Assembly (NCBI RefSeq): GCF_000284295.1
Contig: NC_017093.1
Coordinates: 5,332,001 to 5,396,000 of the forward strand
Reading direction: 5' to 3'
DNA from: Actinoplanes missouriensis 431
GTDB taxonomy: Bacteria > Actinomycetota > Actinomycetes > Mycobacteriales > Micromonosporaceae
Length of the DNA stretch: 64,000 nt
Shown: positions 60,203 to 64,000 of the stretch, in pieces
Layout of the letters: each line of letters opens with the position of its first letter
How positions within the stretch are numbered: position 1 is the first letter of the stretch
Notes under the pieces: generated by a model
Database searches by the model: none
What the model was told of the DNA's origin: nothing
Seen by the model: only the letters and a program-made list of their open reading frames with translations
Program-made: the position numbers and the translations under genes

Positions 60203-60601
60203 TTGTTCAGCGTCACCGTCCGCGACCACATCATGATCGCGCACAGCTTCTCCGGCGAGGTCTTCGGACCGGCCCAGCGCCTGCACGGAGCCACCTTCGT
60301 CGTGGACGCGACGTTCCGCCGCCCCGAGCTGGACGATGACAACATCGTCGTGGACATCGGGCGCGCCAGCGAGCAGCTGCACACCATCTGCTCCACGCTC
60401 AGCTACCGCAACCTCGACGACGACCCGGAGTTCTCCGGCGTCAACACCTCCACCGAGTTCCTGGCGAAAGTGATCGCCGACCGCCTCGCGGTCCGCATCC
60501 AGGCCGGCGAGCTGGGCCCCGGAGCAACCGGCCTGACCGGCCTCACGGTGACCTTGCACGAGTCGCACATCGCCTGGGCAAGCTACGAGCGCGACCTGTG
60601 A
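60203..60601 (+). CDS. 6-pyruvoyl-tetrahydropterin synthase / QueD-like protein
   Basis: A 132-residue T-fold protein. The start is TTG 60203 with GAGGAG upstream. IMIAHSF and RLHGATFVVDATF provide the zinc-binding histidines of PTPS/QueD; DNIVVDIG, LDDDPEFSGVNTSTEFLAKVIADRL and VTLHESHIAWASYE complete the pattern. The Cys expected in PTPS may be absent, pointing to a divergent reaction. It is coupled to the GT4 gene (stop overlaps the GTG). Confidence 0.88.
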   Translation: MFSVTVRDHIMIAHSFSGEVFGPAQRLHGATFVVDATFRRPELDDDNIVVDIGRASEQLHTICSTLSYRNLDDDPEFSGVNTSTEFLAKVIADRLAVRIQAGELGPGATGLTGLTVTLHESHIAWASYERDL

Positions 60602-62025
60602 TTCTGCACGCGGTGCTGCCGGGTGGCATCGACGACCCGGCAGCGCCGAGTGGCGGCAACCGATACGACCGCGAGGTCCTCAACCGCCTGGCAAAAGGCC
60701 CTTTCACGGTACGGGAGACAGCCGTCCCCGGAACCTGGCCCCGCCCCGAGCCCGCCGCCCGCCAGGCCGTCGCCGAGGCCCTGTCCACGGTCCCGGACGG
60801 CGAGACCGTTCTCCTGGACGGTCTCGTGGCCTGCGCGATCCCGGACGTCCTCGAGCCGCACGCGACCCGCCTGCGTCTGGCCATCCTGGTCCACCTCCCC
60901 CTCTCCGACGAAACCGGCCTCTCCACACCGGAAGCAGCCGAACTACAAGCCCTCGAGAAACGCTCCCTCCACCTGGCCGCGACGGTGATAGCCACCAGCA
61001 CCGAAGCCGCCCGCCGCCTGGAGCAGATGCACGGCCTGTCCCCGAGGAACCGCACCGCACGAGCAGGCGTCCCCCAGCCGGCCACAAGCCACCCAGGCGC
61101 CGGCCAACCAAGCACCCGCCGACCGGGCACCGTCCCAACCGGCACCGCCCAGGCCAGCACCCCCCAAGCCAGCACTCCCCAGACCAGCACCACCCCAGCC
61201 AGCACCGCCCAGACCAGCAGTGGCCAGGCGATCGCCCGGCAGACGGGAGAGCCCGCCCCCGCGAACGAGTCGTTCGCCGTGCACGTGGCCCCGCCCGGCG
61301 TCGACCCCGCCCCGCTCACCGAGCCTTCCCCGTCGGGGGCCCGCCTGCTCACCGTGGCGTCGCTGACCCACCGCAAAGGCCAGGACGTCCTGATCGCGGC
61401 CCTGAAGCAGCTCCCCGACCTGGAGTGGACCTGCACCCTGGTCGGCACCGGCCCCGCCGTCCCGGAGCTCATCCCGAACGTCCACCTGGCCGGCCCTCTG
61501 ACCGGAACGGCCCTCGACGCCGCCTACGCCGACGCGGACCTCTTCGTCCTCCCCTCCCGCGCCGAGACCTACGGCATGGTCGTCACCGAGGCACTCGCCC
61601 GCGGCCTTCCAGTGATCGCAACCGCCGTCGGCGGCGTCCCGGAAGCCCTAGGAACCGTCGCCCCCGCAGCTCTTACGCTCGGCACCCCAACGGACGCCGC
61701 CCACCACCACGGGCTCGACCATCTCCAAGCCGGCCCTCTCCATCCTGATCCCACCCAGCCCGATCGCTTCGAGCCCGACAACCTCCTGCCCGATCGCCAC
61801 GAGCGTGACCACCTCCTGCTCGATCGCTTCGAACCCGACAGCCTCCTGCCCGGTCGTCTCGTGCCTCCGGACGACGCGGACGCCTTGTCCGCCGCCCTTC
61901 GCGAGTGGCTCACCGACCCCGCACTTAGAGCCCGCTGGCGCGCCACTGCCCTGACCCGCCGCGCTGACCTCACCGGGTGGGAGGACACCGCCGCACGCCT
62001 GACCCAAATCCTCCGCACCCACTGA
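60598..62025 (+). CDS. GT4-family glycosyltransferase with in-frame repeat insertions
   Basis: A 475-residue retaining GT-B glycosyltransferase. GGNRYDREVLNRL is the N-terminal acceptor region; the C-terminal domain has LLTVASLTHRKGQDVLIAAL and DLFVLPSRAETYGMVVTEALARGLPVIATAVGGVPE, the EX7E-type donor region. Two low-complexity insertions are unusual: a Ser/Thr/Pro/Gln repeat (about 160-210) at the interdomain linker and a DRFEPDNLLP-type repeat (about 370-420). It starts with GTG 60598. It likely transfers a sugar to a lipid or polyol in the 58-64 kb locus. Confidence 0.88.
   Translation: MILHAVLPGGIDDPAAPSGGNRYDREVLNRLAKGPFTVRETAVPGTWPRPEPAARQAVAEALSTVPDGETVLLDGLVACAIPDVLEPHATRLRLAILVHLPLSDETGLSTPEAAELQALEKRSLHLAATVIATSTEAARRLEQMHGLSPRNRTARAGVPQPATSHPGAGQPSTRRPGTVPTGTAQASTPQASTPQTSTTPASTAQTSSGQAIARQTGEPAPANESFAVHVAPPGVDPAPLTEPSPSGARLLTVASLTHRKGQDVLIAALKQLPDLEWTCTLVGTGPAVPELIPNVHLAGPLTGTALDAAYADADLFVLPSRAETYGMVVTEALARGLPVIATAVGGVPEALGTVAPAALTLGTPTDAAHHHGLDHLQAGPLHPDPTQPDRFEPDNLLPDRHERDHLLLDRFEPDSLLPGRLVPPDDADALSAALREWLTDPALRARWRATALTRRADLTGWEDTAARLTQILRTH
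61141..61220. repeat. In-frame 15-bp repeat in the GT4 interdomain linker
   Basis: Units of the type CCCAGACCAGCACC recur with 15-bp period from about 61141 to 61220 and encode a Ser/Thr/Gln/Pro/Ala-rich stretch (for example ASTPQ). The reading frame stays open. Copies are less uniform than in the second array. Confidence 0.75.
61762..61851. repeat. In-frame 30-bp tandem repeat, three copies, in the GT4 C-terminal domain
   Basis: Copies start at 61762, 61792 and 61822 and encode DRFEPDNLLP, DRHERDHLLL and DRFEPDSLLP. The insertion lies between the donor-binding motif and the C-terminal helix, a place where family members usually have a short loop. Confidence 0.9.
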
Positions 62026-62217
62026 CAAACCACACCCACGGACAAGCCACACCCGCTGACACCCCGCGCGCCCGCTGACACCCAGCGCCGCTCGGATCGG
62101 CGGCCACACCACCACCCTGGCCGGCCACGCCACCGCCTCAGCCGGCCGACCAACGGCCGGTCGGCAGAATCGGCGCCGCCGCAGACCTGCCCTGACACGA
62201 CGAACGCTATCCAGCAC

Positions 62218-62262
62218 GGCCTAACACCGGCCTAACAAGAACTGACACGGCCCTGTTAGGCC
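62218..62262. promoter_or_regulatory. Two direct and one inverted copy of a 9-mer, candidate operator
   Basis: GGCCTAACA occurs at 62218-62226 and again at 62229-62237, 11 bp apart, and its complement TGTTAGGCC at 62254-62262. They lie 53-97 bases upstream of the methyltransferase start (62315). The arrangement suggests a cooperative regulator binding site. Confidence 0.55.
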
Positions 62263-62314
62263 GCCACGGGCAAACTGGCAAGCCTCGAACCGGCAACAAC
62301 GGACGGAGAGACCC

Positions 62315-63079
62315 ATGACCGGAGAGTTCAGCCCTGACTGGCTCGCCCTGCGCGAGCCCGCCGACGCTGATGCACGCGACGGACAGCTGCTGCAGGAGCT
62401 GCCGGCCGGCATACGCGTCGTTCGCGACCTGGGCTGCGGCACGGGCTCGATGGGCCGCTGGCTGGCGCCCCGTCTTCCGATGCCGCAGAAATGGATCATG
62501 ACGGACCGCGACCCGGCGCTGCTGCAACTCGCCGCCGACGGGATGCCGCCGCAGGTCACGGTCAGCACCCACCTGCGTGACGTCACCGAGCTGACAGCTG
62601 CCGACCTGGACGGCGTCGACCTCGTCACCTGTTCCGCACTGCTCGACGTGCTCACCGAGGACGAGGTCGACGGCCTCGTGAAGACGTGCGCCGAGGCCCG
62701 GGTCAGCGCGCTGTTCACCCTCTCGGTGACCGGTGAGGTGCGGATCGTCCCCGAGGACCCGCTGGATGGTGAGGTGGAGGCTGCTTTCAACGCGCACCAG
62801 CGCCGCGAGGTCGGTGGCCGCCGGCTGCTCGGGCCGGGGGCGGCTGCGTTCGCGGCGGCCGCGTTCGAAAAGGCGGGTGCCCGGGTTGTGACCGGAGCGA
62901 GCCCGTGGCGGCTCGGCCCGGCTCGGCCCGCGCTGACCGCCGAGTGGCTGCGGGGCTGGACCGGTGCGGCTGCCGAGCAGCATCCCGACCTGCCGGTGGG
63001 CCCCTATCTGGATCGACGGCTGGCAGCAGTTCCGCACGTCTCCGTGGGGCATCAGGATGTTTTAGCGATCTTCATCTGA
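62315..63079 (+). CDS. Class I SAM-dependent methyltransferase
   Basis: A 254-residue protein. The SAM motif is RVVRDLGCGTGSMGRWLAPRLP (about 33-54), followed by WIMTDRDPALLQLAADG and a VDLVTCSALLDVL motif IV. The C-terminal third is Ala-rich. The substrate is unknown; position suggests a step in the same locus as the GT4 and UPF0104 proteins. ACGGAGAG is upstream of the ATG. It is downstream of a distinctive operator-like repeat. Confidence 0.8.
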   Translation: MTGEFSPDWLALREPADADARDGQLLQELPAGIRVVRDLGCGTGSMGRWLAPRLPMPQKWIMTDRDPALLQLAADGMPPQVTVSTHLRDVTELTAADLDGVDLVTCSALLDVLTEDEVDGLVKTCAEARVSALFTLSVTGEVRIVPEDPLDGEVEAAFNAHQRREVGGRRLLGPGAAAFAAAAFEKAGARVVTGASPWRLGPARPALTAEWLRGWTGAAAEQHPDLPVGPYLDRRLAAVPHVSVGHQDVLAIFI

Positions 63080-63135
63080 ACCGGGGCGCAACGATCCGGC
63101 GTACTAGTCCTCGAGAGCGACGAGGGGACGAGGAC

Positions 63136-64000
63136 GTGACGCGATCGATCTGGGCCTGGGCGCGCCTGCTGGGCGGCGCCGGCATTCTGGCTCTGGTGCT
63201 GTGGCGGCTGGGCACCGGCGCGTTCCTGGACGGGCTGCGAGTGCTCGACGCAGGTGCCCTCGCCGCAGCGCTCGTCATCGGCGCCGCGACGACGTTGGTC
63301 AGCGCGTGGCGCTGGTGCCTGGTTGCCCGGGGCCTCGGCCTGAAGCTCTCGCTGCGGGCCGCGACCGCCGACTATTACCAGGCGCTCTTTCTGAACGCGG
63401 CGCTGCCGGGCGGGGTGCTCGGCGACGTCGGGCGTGCGGTGCAGCACGGCCGTGAGGAGGGCGACGTGGGCCGCGGGGTTCGGGCGGTGGTGCTCGAGCG
63501 GACCGCCGGACAGCTGGTTCTGCTCGTCGTGGGCGGGATCGTGCTGGTGCTCGTGCCGTCGCCGGTCCTGTCCCTGCTGAAGGAGCACGCAGCCGGGGTT
63601 GCCGCGGTGAGCGTCACCGTGGTCCTGGCCGGCGGGTTCGCCCTGCTCGCGTTGCGGCGACTGCGGCGCGGCGCGTCTCGCACGGCCTCGGTGGCACGCA
63701 CAGGGATCTCCGAGATCCGCGTCGGCCTCCTCTCGCGGCGCAACGGTCCCGGCGTGCTGATCGCGTCGGCCGCGGTGCTCGCCGGGCATCTCGCCACGTT
63801 CATGGTGGCGGCGCGGGCAGCCGGGAGCGCCGCCTCGCTGCTGCAGCTGGCACCGCTGCTGCTGCTGGCGCTGATCGCGATGGGCCTGCCGGTGAACGTG
63901 GGCGGCTGGGGTCCGCGCGAGGGCGTGATGGCGTGGGCGTTCGGCGCGGCGGGTCTGAGCGCGGCGCAGGGTCTGACGATCGCGGTCGCCTACGGCATCC
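63136..64000 (+). CDS. UPF0104 / lysylphosphatidylglycerol synthase-like membrane protein (3' end outside window)
   Basis: At least 288 residues from the GTG at 63136; the gene continues past the right edge. Hydrophobic helices follow one another throughout, with WRWCLVARGLGLKLSLRAATADYYQALFLNAALPGGVLGDVGRAVQHGREEGD and LPVNVGGWGPREGVMAWAFG as the conserved family motifs. Related proteins flip lipids or phosphosugars; the aminoacyl-transferase domain of MprF is not seen in this part. It fits a lipid-linked product of this locus. Confidence 0.85.
   Translation, partial: MTRSIWAWARLLGGAGILALVLWRLGTGAFLDGLRVLDAGALAAALVIGAATTLVSAWRWCLVARGLGLKLSLRAATADYYQALFLNAALPGGVLGDVGRAVQHGREEGDVGRGVRAVVLERTAGQLVLLVVGGIVLVLVPSPVLSLLKEHAAGVAAVSVTVVLAGGFALLALRRLRRGASRTASVARTGISEIRVGLLSRRNGPGVLIASAAVLAGHLATFMVAARAAGSAASLLQLAPLLLLALIAMGLPVNVGGWGPREGVMAWAFGAAGLSAAQGLTIAVAYGI

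Noticed and set aside
1..64000. rRNA, tRNA, phage genes or a plasmid origin
   Set aside because: Looked for along the window; no recognisable rRNA, cloverleaf, integrase, terminase or replication gene was found.

Overview
The window is very GC-rich actinobacterial DNA. F420-type enzymes, a SARP regulator, type II PKS genes and dTDP-deoxysugar genes point to a filamentous actinomycete; Micromonosporaceae (Actinoplanes-like) is my inference, not a demonstrated placement. No rRNA, tRNA or CRISPR array was recognised.

Layout. (1) 1-5.05 kb: ordinary flank with a zinc-ribbon protein, a secreted beta-propeller/LamG protein, a lipoprotein, an LLM-class flavin/F420 oxidoreductase and a DUF385 protein. 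(2) About 5.15-45.8 kb: one large biosynthetic gene cluster. A tightly coupled minus-strand operon (5.15-15.15 kb) encodes a KAS III-like acyltransferase with Ser in place of Cys, a type II ACP, a KSalpha/KSbeta pair, a second ACP, an LnmK-like acyltransferase/decarboxylase, a third ACP, an HMG-CoA-synthase homologue, two crotonase-fold enzymes of PksH and PksI type, and a freestanding trans-AT-type KS. The second half is more conventional: SARP regulator, MBL-fold cyclase candidate, SnoaL-like protein, membrane acyltransferase, P450, two glycosyltransferases, two paralogous SxxK serine hydrolases, a full dTDP-3-dimethylamino-2,3,6-trideoxyhexose pathway, a second KSalpha/KSbeta pair, didomain aromatase/cyclase, actIII-type ketoreductase, ABC exporter, rmlB, rmlA, flavin reductase and esterase. 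(3) 45.9-58.2 kb: housekeeping flank (GntP permease, MFS/TetR operon, PfkB kinase, an IS5-like element, htpG, small membrane proteins, hydrolase, nuclease/phosphatase-like protein, BtuF-like protein). (4) 58.2-64 kb: a second small locus with CDP-alcohol phosphotransferase, alcohol-dehydrogenase-like protein, PTPS/QueD-like protein, GT4 glycosyltransferase, methyltransferase and UPF0104 membrane protein. The last gene runs off the window.

How it may work (inference). The LnmK-like enzyme and its ACP make a decarboxylated acyl donor. The HMGS homologue adds it to a beta-ketoacyl-ACP made by the freestanding KS. The two crotonases dehydrate and decarboxylate, giving a beta-branched enoyl unit. 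That unit would prime an aromatic type II PKS whose chain is reduced, cyclised, oxidised and glycosylated with an N,N-dimethylamino sugar. A complete beta-branching cassette in one operon with a type II KS/CLF is the most unusual thing here. A SARP gene with a TTA codon, and heptamer repeats at 11-bp spacing before several operons, suggest pathway-wide SARP/bldA control.

The region is also rich in short tandem repeats, several of which straddle stop codons or are expanded in frame inside genes.
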